Assembly (NCBI GenBank): GCA_019359375.1
Contig: JAHHHL010000023.1
Span: 1-64,000 of the forward strand
Length of the DNA stretch: 64,000 bases
Direction: 5' to 3'
Origin: Lyngbya sp. HA4199-MV5
Lineage (GTDB): Bacteria; Cyanobacteriota; Cyanobacteriia; Leptolyngbyales; Leptolyngbyaceae
Made by a program: the position numbers and the translations under genes. Positions 17,062 through 26,204 of the stretch are shown piece by piece; positions within the stretch are counted from its first letter, which is position 1, and every line of letters starts with the position of its first letter. The notes under the pieces are model-generated. The model saw nothing but the letters and a program-made list of their open reading frames with translations, had not been told where the DNA came from and ran no database searches.

Positions 17062-17994
17062 ATGTCAATTCGCCAAATGACTCAACTTTGGACATGGGTA
17101 TTGGGGCTTGTTTTACTGTGCGCTGTGCCAGTCAGTGCAGCTTCGCCTGACCCAGACGCAGTCCTCAAGGGATCTGTCTTCAATCTTCAGCGCCGACAGG
17201 ATGAAGCCTTAACGTCGGTACTCCCCAAACTGGCACAGGCGGATGTGGTCTATCTAGGCGAAACCCACGATCGCCCTGAAGATCACCAGGCACAGCTTGC
17301 CCTCATCCAGGCATTGCATCGCTTGCGTCCAACGCTGGCGATCAGCATGGAGATGTTTCAACGCCCCTATCAGTCTGTGCTCGATCGCTATATGGATGGC
17401 ACGTTGACTGAAAATGAACTGCAAGCTCAGACCCAATACGCCAAGCGCTGGGGGTACAACTGGGACTTTTATGCCCCCATTCTGCGGTTTGCCAAAGCGA
17501 ATCGGTTGCCTGTCATTGCCCTCAATACACCCACTGAAGTCACCCGTAAAACGGCTCGTACTGGCTTAGAAAGCTTGACTCTGGCAGAACGGCGCTTTAT
17601 TCCACCGTTATCTGCGATCGTATTGGGTCCGAATAGTTATCGCGATCGACTGCAAAAAATCTACGCCGAAAGCCATCACGGGCAAAGCACAAGTGTCAAC
17701 CTGGAGCGGTTCTTTCAGGCGCAAGTCCTGTGGGATGAAACGATGGCAGAACGCATTGCTCAAACGCTCCAGCAACAGCCCAAGGCGCTTGTTATCGTAC
17801 TGGTGGGGCAGGGACATCTTCTTTACGGCGACGGCATTCCCGCACGGGTTGCCCGACGAATGCAAGGGGCACGATCGCGCCCATCCTTGACCCAGATCTC
17901 GCTCCTGCTCAACGCTCAAACATCAGATTATCTGGACGATCGTCCAAGTGCCGACTACATTTGGCACACCCACGCCTTGCCAGAAACTCCTTGA
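17062..17994 (+). CDS. ChaN-like (haem-binding uptake, Tiki superfamily) exported protein
   Basis: 310 residues. Residues 1-26 form a signal peptide (basic start, hydrophobic LWTWVLGLVLLCAVPV, cleavage after VSA). The mature part carries ChaN/DUF399 motifs: VVYLGETHDRPEDH, LAISMEMFQRPYQSVLDRY and VIVLVGQGHLLYGDGI. ChaN-type proteins are associated with haem or iron handling and share a fold with Tiki-type proteases, so the activity is uncertain. No lipobox cysteine is seen at the cleavage site, so it is more likely periplasmic or lumenal than a lipoprotein. It is the first gene after a long non-coding stretch. Confidence 0.82.
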   Translation: MSIRQMTQLWTWVLGLVLLCAVPVSAASPDPDAVLKGSVFNLQRRQDEALTSVLPKLAQADVVYLGETHDRPEDHQAQLALIQALHRLRPTLAISMEMFQRPYQSVLDRYMDGTLTENELQAQTQYAKRWGYNWDFYAPILRFAKANRLPVIALNTPTEVTRKTARTGLESLTLAERRFIPPLSAIVLGPNSYRDRLQKIYAESHHGQSTSVNLERFFQAQVLWDETMAERIAQTLQQQPKALVIVLVGQGHLLYGDGIPARVARRMQGARSRPSLTQISLLLNAQTSDYLDDRPSADYIWHTHALPETP

Positions 17995-18081
17995 ATGAAC
18001 GCCTGTACCTTAAATCCCGCTTACGTCTCCCGGTTAACCTCATAACGGAGGCGTAACAGTTGTTGAGACATAACAGCAATC

Positions 18082-18111
18082 TTGCGATTTTTAGACTGCC
18101 AGTAGTATGAT
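18082..18111 (+). promoter_or_regulatory. Promoter of the rpmI-rplT operon
   Basis: TTGCGA (18082-18087), an 18-bp spacer and TATGAT (18106-18111), 27 bp before the rpmI ATG. The resulting leader would be short, leaving no room for the long infC-type attenuator known in other bacteria. Confidence 0.55.
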
Positions 18112-18138
18112 GGTAGACTGTGTTAATAAAAGCAACCC

Positions 18139-18336
18139 ATGCCAAAGCTAAAGACTCGCAAAGCCGCTGCAAAACGCCTGAGAGCGAGCGGAAGTGGAAA
18201 AATCTTGCGCCGCAAAGCGTATAGAAGCCACCTACTTGAACACAAGAGTGCTTCACGGAAGCGACGGCTTGCTGGGATGGCAGTGGTGAATGAACGGGAC
18301 GAAGCAAACGTCCATTTGATGCTCCCTTATCTCTAG
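18139..18336 (+). CDS. rpmI: 50S ribosomal protein L35
   Basis: 65 residues, highly basic, starting [15 protein letters not shown] with the family segment [13 protein letters not shown]. Length and sequence are standard for bL35. It is followed 105 bp later by rplT, the usual pair; infC is not adjacent, as is common in cyanobacteria. Confidence 0.97.
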   Translation: MPKLKTRKAAAKRLRASGSGKILRRKAYRSHLLEHKSASRKRRLAGMAVVNERDEANVHLMLPYL

Positions 18337-18441
18337 AGTTGTGAGTTCGCAGGTTTGAATGGTGAGTTGGACGAATCACTCAAAACCCAAAGCTCGAAAC
18401 TAGATTCAGACAGTGTTTAGACCCTCAAGGAACTTGTAACG

Positions 18442-18807
18442 ATGACACGGGTAAAGCGCGGCAATGTCGCTCGTAAGCGCCGCAAAAAAATTCTGAAGCT
18501 GGCAAAAGGGTTTCGGGGTTCTCACTCCACTCTTTTCCGTACAGCCAACCAGCAGGTGATGAAGGCATTGCGGAATGCCTACCGCGATCGCCGCAAACGG
18601 AAGCGCGACTTTCGCCGTCTATGGATTACCCGCATTAACGCAGCGGCTCGTCAGCATGGGTTGAGCTACAGCCAGTTTATGGGTAGCTTGAAAAAGGCAA
18701 ACGTGCAAATCAACCGTAAAATGCTGTCGCAAATGGCAATTCTTGATCCTGCTGGCTTCAGCAAGGTTATGGAAGTCGTTAGCACAGTCGCCAAGAAAAC
18801 AGCCTGA
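18442..18807 (+). CDS. rplT: 50S ribosomal protein L20
   Basis: 121 residues starting [19 protein letters not shown], with the L20 signature [17 protein letters not shown] and [13 protein letters not shown]-type region (here [20 protein letters not shown]). It is an essential early assembly protein of the large subunit, and L20 autoregulates this operon in other bacteria. The solute-binding protein gene begins only 6 bp after its stop. Confidence 0.97.
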   Translation: MTRVKRGNVARKRRKKILKLAKGFRGSHSTLFRTANQQVMKALRNAYRDRRKRKRDFRRLWITRINAAARQHGLSYSQFMGSLKKANVQINRKMLSQMAILDPAGFSKVMEVVSTVAKKTA

Positions 18808-18813
18808 CTCTGG

Positions 18814-19626
18814 ATGTTGTCCTTTGGCATGGTCATCAAACCATTGATGCTGCTGAGCACTGTTTTGGGTTTTAGCTTGATGGGGGCACTGGTTCCGGTG
18901 CTTCCATTATTTGCTGCGGCAGATTTTCAGACGATTCAGCAGCGCGGGCGCTTAATCGTGGCGGTTAAAGAGGATGTGCGTCCACTGGGCTTTCGAGGGG
19001 CAGACGGTCAGCTTCAAGGGTTGGAAATTGAGGTTGCTCAGCGGTTAGCGCAGGAATTGCTGGGACGAAAAGACGCGGTGGAATGGCAGCCAGTTGGTAA
19101 CCAGGATCGGCTTACGGCGGTGATCGATGGCAAAGCAGATATTGCGATCGCTCACGTCACTGGAACCCCTTTGCGGGCACGCCTTGTCAGCCTGAGTGTG
19201 CCGTATTATCTGGATGGGACGGCGCTGGTTGTCCGCGATGCGTCTGTCCAGCGACTCGCCGATCTGTCAAAGCGTTCTATTGCAGTGTTGGACGGCTCTA
19301 GCGCGATCGCCATTCTGCGCTATCGGTTGCCGGAAGCCAATTTGATCAGCGTTCCTTCCTACAAAGCTGCCCATGCCCTGCTCGAAAAGGGCGACGCGAT
19401 CGCCTTTGCAGGGGATGCCACTGTGCTGGCGGGTTGGGTGCAGGAGTTTTCCGCCTATCGCTTGCTCACGCCAACGCTTTCCGCAGAGCCGTTGTGTATT
19501 GTGATGCCCAAAGGTGTGCAGTACACCGACCTCCATACTCGAATTAATCAAATCATTGCGCGCTGGACGGCTGAGGGGTGGCTGCAAGAACGCGCAGCCT
19601 ACTGGGGCTTGCCCGGTAGAGAGTAA
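18814..19626 (+). CDS. Family 3 extracellular solute-binding protein (amino-acid type)
   Basis: 270 residues. An N-terminal signal peptide (hydrophobic LMLLSTVLGFSLMGALVPVLPLF) precedes a type II periplasmic binding fold: TIQQRGRLIVAVKEDVRPLGF, GLEIEVAQRLAQELLG, RLTAVIDGKADIAIAHVT and the C-terminal RWTAEGWLQERAAYWG. It probably delivers an amino acid or a similar small ligand to an ABC importer, but no permease or ATPase gene is adjacent, so it could also act as a sensor protein. It starts 6 bp after rplT, which suggests read-through from the ribosomal operon, an odd partnership. Confidence 0.85.
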   Translation: MLSFGMVIKPLMLLSTVLGFSLMGALVPVLPLFAAADFQTIQQRGRLIVAVKEDVRPLGFRGADGQLQGLEIEVAQRLAQELLGRKDAVEWQPVGNQDRLTAVIDGKADIAIAHVTGTPLRARLVSLSVPYYLDGTALVVRDASVQRLADLSKRSIAVLDGSSAIAILRYRLPEANLISVPSYKAAHALLEKGDAIAFAGDATVLAGWVQEFSAYRLLTPTLSAEPLCIVMPKGVQYTDLHTRINQIIARWTAEGWLQERAAYWGLPGRE

Positions 19627-19752
19627 CCGCATCCTCGCTGGACGTGCGTAAGAGACGCTAGATCCATCAGCCTTTAGGATCCTTTGCCATTTTGCGATAA
19701 AGTTGACGTAGAGCCGATTTTGACTGTTATGCGGGCGAGTTAACATTCGATT

Positions 19753-20280
19753 ATGAACACATCATTTCCGATCGTGTACGTTTCTTTATTGCTTGTGCTG
19801 CTGTCGATCGCGGGTTGGGCAGTGGTCGGGCAAATTTGGAAGACGCGCAAAGTCGAAGTTGTGCTCGATAAGCTTCAGTCCAAACTATCAAAGGAAGCGG
19901 GCACGGCTCAGGAATACTATGAGCTTGGCAGCATTTACCTGGATAAGAAAATCTATTCTCAAGCAGTCATCCTGTTTCAGAAAGCGCTGAAGGCAGAAGA
20001 CCTTGAGGAAGCAGAAAGCGCCGCCATCTACAACGCGCTTGGCTTTGCGTACTTTTCGCAAGAGCAGTACGACCTGGCGATTCGGCAGTACAAAGAGGCT
20101 CTCAAAGTCGAACCAGGTTACGTGACTGCCTTGAACAATCTTGGTCACGCCTATGAGCGCAAGCAACTCACTGCCCAGGCATTAGAGGTGTACGAGCAAG
20201 TGCTAGCCATTGAGCCGAAAAATGCCACTGCCAGCCGCCGTGCCGAGTCATTGCGGAAGCGCTTTGTGCCGTCTACTTGA
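19753..20280 (+). CDS. ycf37: Ycf37-like TPR protein (photosystem I assembly)
   Basis: 175 residues: one N-terminal membrane helix (about 6-26, FPIVYVSLLLVLLSIAGWAVVG), then three TPR units from about residue 50 (AQEYYELGSIYLDKKIYSQA, then IYNALGFAYFSQEQYDLAIR, then ALNNLGHAYERKQLTAQALE). This size and layout match Ycf37 of cyanobacteria and red-algal plastids, which helps photosystem I assembly or stability. The assignment rests on architecture; a generic membrane TPR protein remains possible. Its last 8 bp overlap the convergent gene on the other strand. Confidence 0.7.
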   Translation: MNTSFPIVYVSLLLVLLSIAGWAVVGQIWKTRKVEVVLDKLQSKLSKEAGTAQEYYELGSIYLDKKIYSQAVILFQKALKAEDLEEAESAAIYNALGFAYFSQEQYDLAIRQYKEALKVEPGYVTALNNLGHAYERKQLTAQALEVYEQVLAIEPKNATASRRAESLRKRFVPST

Positions 20281-22015
20281 GTGGTGATTGAGCGTATGAC
20301 CATACGGGCGGCAGCGCTTCTGGTGACATCAACATCACTTTGGGCTGCTTGGCTTTAGGTTGAGTCGCCGAAGCTGACGTTAGCGTTTGGTCCTGAATCA
20401 TGGCTTCAACAGCGAGCAACTCCTCCTCAATAGACTCCCTGGATGCATCCAGTTGAGACCACAATAAAGGGGCTAGCATTTGCCGATAGAGTGCCAGTTG
20501 CAACAGTTTTAAGCGGCTACCTGCTGTGATGGGCGTTTCTTCGAGCAATTCTTGCAGCACAGCACGATACGCGGTCAGCCCTTTGTGTTGCTTAAAGTTG
20601 GGCAGTGCTTCCGCTAACGTATAGATTTCCTCTGCTTTCAAATGCTTGATGGCTCGTCCACGCAGCAACTCAGAAATATTGAGATGACGCTTGAGCAGTT
20701 GCCGATGAAACTGATTTGCCAACTTCTCTCTGGCATAAGCTTCAGGGCTGCGCTGCCAGGTTTGATAAAACCACAAGGCGCTGACGAAAAGAAGCGTAGC
20801 ATCCCATAGCCATTGCACCCAGAGCGGTAGGTGACTAAGAAACGGACGACCTGCAAAGAGAAAGAAGTAGTGGAAGATGCTGACGGTGCAAACGGTGAAT
20901 AGGCGATGCTGAATGACTTCAGGGCTAAGCGCGGCTCGTTGGTTCTTAAGATACGCCTTGTATGCTTTTTCTAAGATGCGTCCTACCACGTAGCCACCAG
21001 CGCTGAAGAGTGCCAGGACGATCGGCACCACAATGAGTTTTGGAATTGGGATGGCATGGTCAAAGAGGTAAAAGCCTGGTTGCAGCAAATCATTGAGTTG
21101 GTCATCACTGCGGCGTGCCCAGGCACCAGAGAAGTAAAAATCCCAGTTGCCCGCAAATAGCTCATAGTCCAGAAAAAAACCAACCACGAGTCCGGCATAG
21201 CTGTAGTAAAGAAATTTTTGCTCTGGCTGTGTGACTCGCTCCCAATAGCCTCGTTCGGCATCAATATCCATACAGCCGCTTTTGCATGCCACACATGCGC
21301 TCTGTTCGTTGCCTGCCTCTGTGGTGCGGCACATGGATTGGGTGATTTTGCGATCGCTCGTATGCGCTTTGCTCGTTAGTAAGCCACCCGGTTCTGCATA
21401 AATCTGCTGCACTGGAGCCATTGGACAGAAATAGTGGCACCAGGTTTTGCCTCCATACAGATAACCAACCGTCATGGCAGCGGCGATCGTGCCAAGCAAC
21501 CAGAATCCTAGCGCCAGCCGATTGGCATCTATGAACAGCAACCGACTGCACAACCCCAGGTAGAACAAACCAAACTGTAAGTACGAGTGATTGCGCCCCA
21601 ACCAGGAATCGGGCTTGATTTTGACCAGTTCCAGACGAGTCTTATTGGTTTTGGGATCAACCCGCTTGACCTGACGTTGCCAGCCCAACGCACGCGGTAA
21701 TTGAGACAAAAAGGAAAGCGGACACATGCGCCGCCACGCTTCGTGCCCACCCACCAGCAAGATGACGATCGACGCTGGTACAACGATGCCCCAAAAAATG
21801 GGTGCGCCGAGTGCGTAGGGTGCCGCCTCTACACAATGCCCCTGCAACTTCACGCAGATCGTGGCATCCACATGCAATGGAATTACCGTATGGGTTGGGT
21901 CAGTTAACCAGGGCGAAAGCGGATCGTAAAACAAAGAGGCAATGAGTAGCAGCCAGCAGAAAGCCAGCAGAAAACGGACACGGTGCATGGACTGCTCCGA
22001 AATCTGGTTCAGCAT
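20273..22015 (-). CDS. NosR/NapH-type membrane polyferredoxin-like protein
   Basis: 580 residues with about eight membrane helices. The NapH/NosR/RdxA-type motifs CPLSFL (C98) and WCHYFCPMAP (C193, C197) lie after membrane helices. Cys229, Cys241, Cys244 and Cys248 (CVACKSGC) can bind a [4Fe-4S] cluster. Residues beyond about 420 form a long charged, helical C-terminal extension not usual in NapH. It probably moves electrons within or across a membrane; donor and acceptor are unknown. An alternative start at 21988 has a GGAG Shine-Dalgarno and removes nine residues. The 3' end overlaps the ycf37-like gene by 8 bp tail to tail. Confidence 0.75.
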   Translation of the reverse strand: MLNQISEQSMHRVRFLLAFCWLLLIASLFYDPLSPWLTDPTHTVIPLHVDATICVKLQGHCVEAAPYALGAPIFWGIVVPASIVILLVGGHEAWRRMCPLSFLSQLPRALGWQRQVKRVDPKTNKTRLELVKIKPDSWLGRNHSYLQFGLFYLGLCSRLLFIDANRLALGFWLLGTIAAAMTVGYLYGGKTWCHYFCPMAPVQQIYAEPGGLLTSKAHTSDRKITQSMCRTTEAGNEQSACVACKSGCMDIDAERGYWERVTQPEQKFLYYSYAGLVVGFFLDYELFAGNWDFYFSGAWARRSDDQLNDLLQPGFYLFDHAIPIPKLIVVPIVLALFSAGGYVVGRILEKAYKAYLKNQRAALSPEVIQHRLFTVCTVSIFHYFFLFAGRPFLSHLPLWVQWLWDATLLFVSALWFYQTWQRSPEAYAREKLANQFHRQLLKRHLNISELLRGRAIKHLKAEEIYTLAEALPNFKQHKGLTAYRAVLQELLEETPITAGSRLKLLQLALYRQMLAPLLWSQLDASRESIEEELLAVEAMIQDQTLTSASATQPKAKQPKVMLMSPEALPPVWSYAQSPLK

Positions 22016-22096
22016 AGTTTGGGTTCATTGAAGCGTTACATCAAAGGTGGTAGAAACCCTGCAAGCGATGCTGTTGGAACGCAAGTCTGAGTGACG

Positions 22097-22258
22097 ATGA
22101 GCGAGTTACGATCGGGTCGAAAATTACTGGTGAGACGTGCCGTGACGACGTATAAAGCCGCGCTGATTGGCACTTTACGATTGCTTAAACAGAACTACAC
22201 TTTGGGACAACTCTATTTCGTAAACGTAGAAAACGGTGTTGCTGAATCCAGGCAATGA
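22097..22258 (+). CDS. Small hypothetical basic protein (53 aa)
   Basis: A 53-codon ATG frame (MSELRSGRKLLVRRAVTTYK...) in the gap between the Fe-S protein and proS, with codon choice like the neighbours. It is strongly basic at the N-terminus and has no known domain. It ends 56 bp before proS. The frame is clear, but start context and conservation are untested. Confidence 0.35.
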   Translation: MSELRSGRKLLVRRAVTTYKAALIGTLRLLKQNYTLGQLYFVNVENGVAESRQ

Positions 22259-22314
22259 GCGTACTGGGATGTTTTAGACTGAGAGGATGATTAAGTCTGT
22301 AAAGGAACTGGGCA

Positions 22315-24153
22315 ATGCGACTGTCTCAAATGCTGTTTGTCACGCTTCGAGAAGATCCAGCAGAGGCGGAAATTCCCAGCCATAAGCTGTTGCTGCGGGC
22401 AGGCTATATTCGACGCATTGCGGGGGGCGTGTATGCCTATCTGCCTCTGATGTGGCGAGTTTTGCAGAAAGTCTCGCAGATTGTCCGCGAAGAGATGAAC
22501 GCAGCGGGCGCACAAGAATGCTTATTACCTCAGCTTCAGCCTGCCGAACTGTGGCGCGAATCGGGACGGTGGGATACCTATACTAAAGCGGAAGGCATTA
22601 TGTTTTCGCTGGTCGATCGCCAGCAGCGTGAGATGGGGTTAGGTCCGACCCACGAAGAAGTGATCACGACGATCGCCCGTGACATGATCCGCTCCTACCG
22701 TCAACTGCCGCTCAACCTGTACCAGATTCAAACCAAGTTTCGGGATGAAATTCGTCCCCGCTTTGGTCTCATGCGTGGGCGCGAGTTCATCATGAAGGAT
22801 GCCTATTCGTTTGATGCCGACGAAGCGGGATTGAAGCGACAGTATGACAAGATGCATACCGCCTACTGCAACATCCTCAAGCGCTGTGGTTTGGCGTTTC
22901 GAGCCGTAGATGCCGATTCGGGCGCGATCGGCGGTTCCGGCTCGCAAGAATTTATGGTGCTGGCAGAGGCTGGAGAAGATGAAGTTCTCTATACGGAAGA
23001 CGGCAAGTATTCCGCCAACGTAGAGAAAGCCGTCTCGTTGCCACCTGATGTTGAAGCGTCTCCCTTTACGGCTTACAAGAAGGTGGACACACCTGGAACG
23101 GAGACCATCGCCAAAATTGCCCAGTTACTCAAATGTTCGCCCACGGCGATCGTTAAAAATGTCCTCTACCAGGCAGTGTTTGACAGTGGCAGAATTGCCC
23201 TCGTGCTGGTGAGCATTCGCGGCGATCAGGATGTCAACGAGGTGAAACTGCAAAACGAATTGACCAAGCTGGCAGACCAATATGGCGGTAAAACCCTTCT
23301 CTCCTTGACTGTGCCCGATGCTGCTGCCCAAGAAAAATGGGCTGCCAAGCCGTTGCCGTTAGGGTATATTGCACCCAATCTCGAAGACAGCTACATCAAG
23401 CCGCCCAAACCCATGCCCGCAGGCGCGATCGCGGTCAATCCCGTGGCACCTAAGTTCCTACGGCTGGCAGACAAAACGGCAGTTGACCTGAAACACTTTG
23501 TCACTGGCTCGAACGAAGCTGGCTATCATGTTGTCGGCGCTAACTGGGGCAAAGAGTTTGAGTTGCCGAAACTGGTCGTAGATGTGCGAAAGGCGATCGC
23601 GGGCGATCGTGCCCTTCACGACTCTACCCAAACCCTCAAAACAGCTAGAGGCATTGAAATTGGGCACATCTTCCAACTGGGCACCAAATATTCTCAAGCG
23701 CTGGGAGCCACCTACACCAACGAGCAGGGCGAAGAAAAACCGCTGGTGATGGGCTGCTACGGGGTGGGAGTCTCGCGTCTCGCACAAGCCGCCGTCGAGC
23801 AATCCTACGACAAAGACGGCATTGTGTGGACGGCTGCGATCGCGCCCTACCAGGCGATCGTCGTCATCCCAGATATCGCCAAAGCCGAGCAAGTCGAAGC
23901 CGCCGAGAAACTGTATGCAGAACTGAATGCCGCTGGGATTGAAACCTTGCTGGACGATCGCAACGAGCGGGCAGGCGTAAAATTCAAAGATGCTGAGCTG
24001 ATTGGCATTCCCTATCGGGTTGTGACTGGGCGATCGCTGCAACAAGGCAAGGTTGAAGTCGTCAAACGTGCGACCAAAGAATCGCAGGACGTGCCTCTAC
24101 AGGATGTCGTGCCGACGTTAACACAGTGGCTTTCAGCCGCCGTTAATGCCTGA
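22315..24153 (+). CDS. proS: Prolyl-tRNA synthetase (bacterial type with editing domain)
   Basis: 612 residues. Class II motifs are clear: motif 1 ([20 protein letters not shown]), motif 2 ([30 protein letters not shown]) and motif 3 ([18 protein letters not shown]). A YbaK-like INS editing domain is inserted at about 220-390, including [15 protein letters not shown] and [13 protein letters not shown]. The C-terminal anticodon-binding domain follows ([22 protein letters not shown]). The inserted domain hydrolyses misacylated Ala-tRNA-Pro. Length and order are normal for prokaryote-type ProS. Confidence 0.97.
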   Translation: MRLSQMLFVTLREDPAEAEIPSHKLLLRAGYIRRIAGGVYAYLPLMWRVLQKVSQIVREEMNAAGAQECLLPQLQPAELWRESGRWDTYTKAEGIMFSLVDRQQREMGLGPTHEEVITTIARDMIRSYRQLPLNLYQIQTKFRDEIRPRFGLMRGREFIMKDAYSFDADEAGLKRQYDKMHTAYCNILKRCGLAFRAVDADSGAIGGSGSQEFMVLAEAGEDEVLYTEDGKYSANVEKAVSLPPDVEASPFTAYKKVDTPGTETIAKIAQLLKCSPTAIVKNVLYQAVFDSGRIALVLVSIRGDQDVNEVKLQNELTKLADQYGGKTLLSLTVPDAAAQEKWAAKPLPLGYIAPNLEDSYIKPPKPMPAGAIAVNPVAPKFLRLADKTAVDLKHFVTGSNEAGYHVVGANWGKEFELPKLVVDVRKAIAGDRALHDSTQTLKTARGIEIGHIFQLGTKYSQALGATYTNEQGEEKPLVMGCYGVGVSRLAQAAVEQSYDKDGIVWTAAIAPYQAIVVIPDIAKAEQVEAAEKLYAELNAAGIETLLDDRNERAGVKFKDAELIGIPYRVVTGRSLQQGKVEVVKRATKESQDVPLQDVVPTLTQWLSAAVNA

Positions 24154-24353
24154 TTGCTGCTTAGAGGTGATGACGAACCCTGAAAGGATGTCTGAGAAGC
24201 ATGACTGGCAGCGGATTAAGTAACGGATGAAACGGATAGTGCATGGTTTTAGGCTAGAATTTCTCATCTGTTTTGTCCGTTTCCCATCTGTTGCTAACCG
24301 ATTTCTCATTTTTCAAACACCCTCTGATTGCGAACCACAGCGAGGCGGAGTTT
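24154..24353. other. Spacer upstream of the Uma2 gene with an inverted repeat
   Basis: ACGGATGAAACGGAT (from 24223) and the complementary-type GTCCGTTTCCCATCTG (around 24274-24290) form an imperfect inverted repeat similar in wording to the one at 11687-11752. It may contain the promoter region of the Uma2 gene. Confidence 0.35.
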
Positions 24354-25196
24354 ATGACAGACACAAGCCTGATTAACAGTCCTGAGACTGAGAGTCTGAC
24401 CCATGCACAGGCATCATGGTTGGAATTGGGCATTCCCATCCCGCCCACTCAAGATGAGCTTCCTTACGATGACGGTATCCCGATGGAATCACCCCGACAC
24501 AAACTGCAAATGGAGTTGCTGATTGATCCGCTGGTGATCTGGTTGGGCGATCAGGATGCCTATGTGGGCGGCAACATGTTTGTGTATTTCAGCCCTGATC
24601 AGGTCAAGACCCAAGATTATCGCGGACCGGATGTTTTTGTCGCGTTGGATGTGCCCAAAGGGGAGCGCAAAAGTTGGGTGACGTGGTGTGAACCCAAAGC
24701 GCCCGACATCGTGATTGAGCTGCTCTCTGATAGCACCGCCGCGATTGACAAAGGACGCAAGAAAGAGATTTACCAGAACCAGCTACGGGCAACCGAATAC
24801 TTCTGGTTTAACCCCTTTGACGCGACCGATCTGGCAGGCTTTCGCTTGATTGGCGGCAGCTATGAGCCGATCGCCCCCACGGCTGATGGGCAGTTAATCA
24901 GTCCGACCTTGAACCTGGCATTGGTTCGCTGGTCAGGAGACTTTAAAGGCACCGAGGCAACCTGGCTACGGTGGGCAACGCCGGACGGCACATTACTACC
25001 AAATGATCAGGAAACGGTGGAGCAAGAACGCCAACGCGCAGAGCAGGAGTGTCAACGGGCAGAGCAGGAGTGTCAACGGGCAGAGCAAGAGCGCCAACGG
25101 GCAGAGCAAGAGCGCCAACGGGCAGAGCAAGCGGAGCAGGAGCTAGAGCGTCTGAAGCAGCAATTGCAGGCACGCGGGATCACGCTAGGGGAGTAG
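24354..25196 (+). CDS. Uma2-family (DUF820) putative restriction-like endonuclease with coiled-coil tail
   Basis: 280 residues from the ATG at 24354. Residues about 60-210 fit the PD-(D/E)xK-type Uma2 fold: GPDVFVALD, PDIVIELLSDSTAAIDKGRK and RATEYFWFNPF hold the acidic and lysine positions expected for the active site. These genes are very numerous in cyanobacteria, and their biological role is unsettled. The C-terminus (about 223-275) is a five-fold EQE(R/C)QRA heptad repeat forming a charged coiled coil, encoded by a 21-bp tandem repeat. The next gene begins 2 bp after the stop, so they are likely cotranscribed. Confidence 0.82.
   Translation: MTDTSLINSPETESLTHAQASWLELGIPIPPTQDELPYDDGIPMESPRHKLQMELLIDPLVIWLGDQDAYVGGNMFVYFSPDQVKTQDYRGPDVFVALDVPKGERKSWVTWCEPKAPDIVIELLSDSTAAIDKGRKKEIYQNQLRATEYFWFNPFDATDLAGFRLIGGSYEPIAPTADGQLISPTLNLALVRWSGDFKGTEATWLRWATPDGTLLPNDQETVEQERQRAEQECQRAEQECQRAEQERQRAEQERQRAEQAEQELERLKQQLQARGITLGE
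25020..25124 (+). repeat. 21-bp tandem repeat x5 inside the Uma2 gene
   Basis: Five units of GAGCAAGAGCGCCAACGGGCA type, each encoding the heptad EQERQRA or EQECQRA. Units 2 and 3 share the CGT-to-TGT (Arg-to-Cys) change, indicating duplication of units. Confidence 0.9.
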
Positions 25197-25198
25197 CC

Positions 25199-25978
25199 TT
25201 GGAATTTCTTACCATCTTTCTCTCTAGCTTGATCACGCTGGTATCTCCGGCTGGGTTTGTGGTCGATCGCGTGGCTCAAAACACGATTCGGAAGCAGTTC
25301 AAAGCCGTCGAACAACTGGAAGTTCGCATCGACAATGCGCCCAGCTATCAGCTTGTGCAGGGTAAAGTCGATCGGGTGCGGATTGCAGGACGAGGGCTAT
25401 TTCCGGCTGATGGCATTCGCTTGGAGGCGTTGGAACTGGAAACCGATCCCATCCAATTGGATGCTCGTCGCCTACGAAGCGGCAAACCACGACTTGAAAA
25501 ACCGCTTCGGGCAGGGGTGCGGCTCGTTCTCACGCAGGCAGACCTAAACCAGGCGTTGCGATCGCCCACCGTCCTTAAGCGGCTTACAGCTTTGGGGAGC
25601 GGCGCTCTGGGGCAAAGTAATAGCAGACAGCGCAACCAACGCTACAGCCTGCTCAATCCCCGCCTGATCTTGCTGGCAAACCAACGGCTGCAACTACAAG
25701 CAGAACTGCAAGAAGCCAACGATCCTGCAACCTTAAAAATTGTGGCAGAATCAGGGGTTGAAATCATTGCAGGGCGGCAGCTACAGCTTATTAATCCCAC
25801 TGTGTTAATCAATAACGAAGCCGTGCCGGAGCAGGTCATTCGCTCGATCGCCAAGGGCATCAGCGAGCAATCCGACCTCCAGCAGCTAGAAAAGTCGGGA
25901 ATTACGGCAAGAATCTTACAATTGAATGTAACGGAGCGGCAAATCAACGTGGCAGCGTTCGTCCAGGTAAAACCTTGA
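25199..25978 (+). CDS. LmeA-like (DUF2993) phospholipid-binding domain protein
   Basis: About 259 residues from the TTG at 25199, which has AGGGGAG 5 bp upstream and lies 2 bp after the Uma2 stop; the frame continues upstream only through the shifted repeat region. The N-terminus is hydrophobic (FLTIFLSSLITLVSPAGFVV), then a DUF2993 domain: QLEVRIDNAPSYQLVQGKVD, LFPADGIRLEALELETDPI and ELQEANDPATLKIVAESGV fit the family of two-layer lipid-binding proteins found in cyanobacteria and actinobacteria. Probably membrane-associated and lipid-binding; the exact role is unknown. Confidence 0.75.
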   Translation: MEFLTIFLSSLITLVSPAGFVVDRVAQNTIRKQFKAVEQLEVRIDNAPSYQLVQGKVDRVRIAGRGLFPADGIRLEALELETDPIQLDARRLRSGKPRLEKPLRAGVRLVLTQADLNQALRSPTVLKRLTALGSGALGQSNSRQRNQRYSLLNPRLILLANQRLQLQAELQEANDPATLKIVAESGVEIIAGRQLQLINPTVLINNEAVPEQVIRSIAKGISEQSDLQQLEKSGITARILQLNVTERQINVAAFVQVKP

Positions 25979-26039
25979 TGTATAGAGCAACACACAGTGG
26001 TCAGAACGCACCATAACGGTCAAGACTTTGTTGGACGGA

Positions 26040-26075
26040 GCGTTACCTTCTGCCTCCTGCCTTCTGCCTTTTGTG
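26040..26075. repeat. Short tandem repeat CCTTCTGCCTCCTG type
   Basis: A short pyrimidine-rich tract of TTCTGCC/TCCTGCC units in the spacer between the LmeA-like and GerMN genes. Confidence 0.6.
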
Positions 26076-26204
26076 AAAGTAAAATTCGCTTAGCCAGCCT
26101 ATTACTTTCGATGAACATTCCCTGGTTCCGAAATAGCGTTGCGTAGACTGTAGTTACTTAGAAGTCCCCTCAGATAGCCTGGTTACTTGCAAGGAGAATA
26201 GATT

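Noticed and set aside
25049-25198. Start of the LmeA-like gene inside the Uma2 repeat
   Set aside because: The residues (GRARAPTGRARAP) are an out-of-frame reading of the heptad repeat; the TTG at 25199 with AGGGGAG is preferred.
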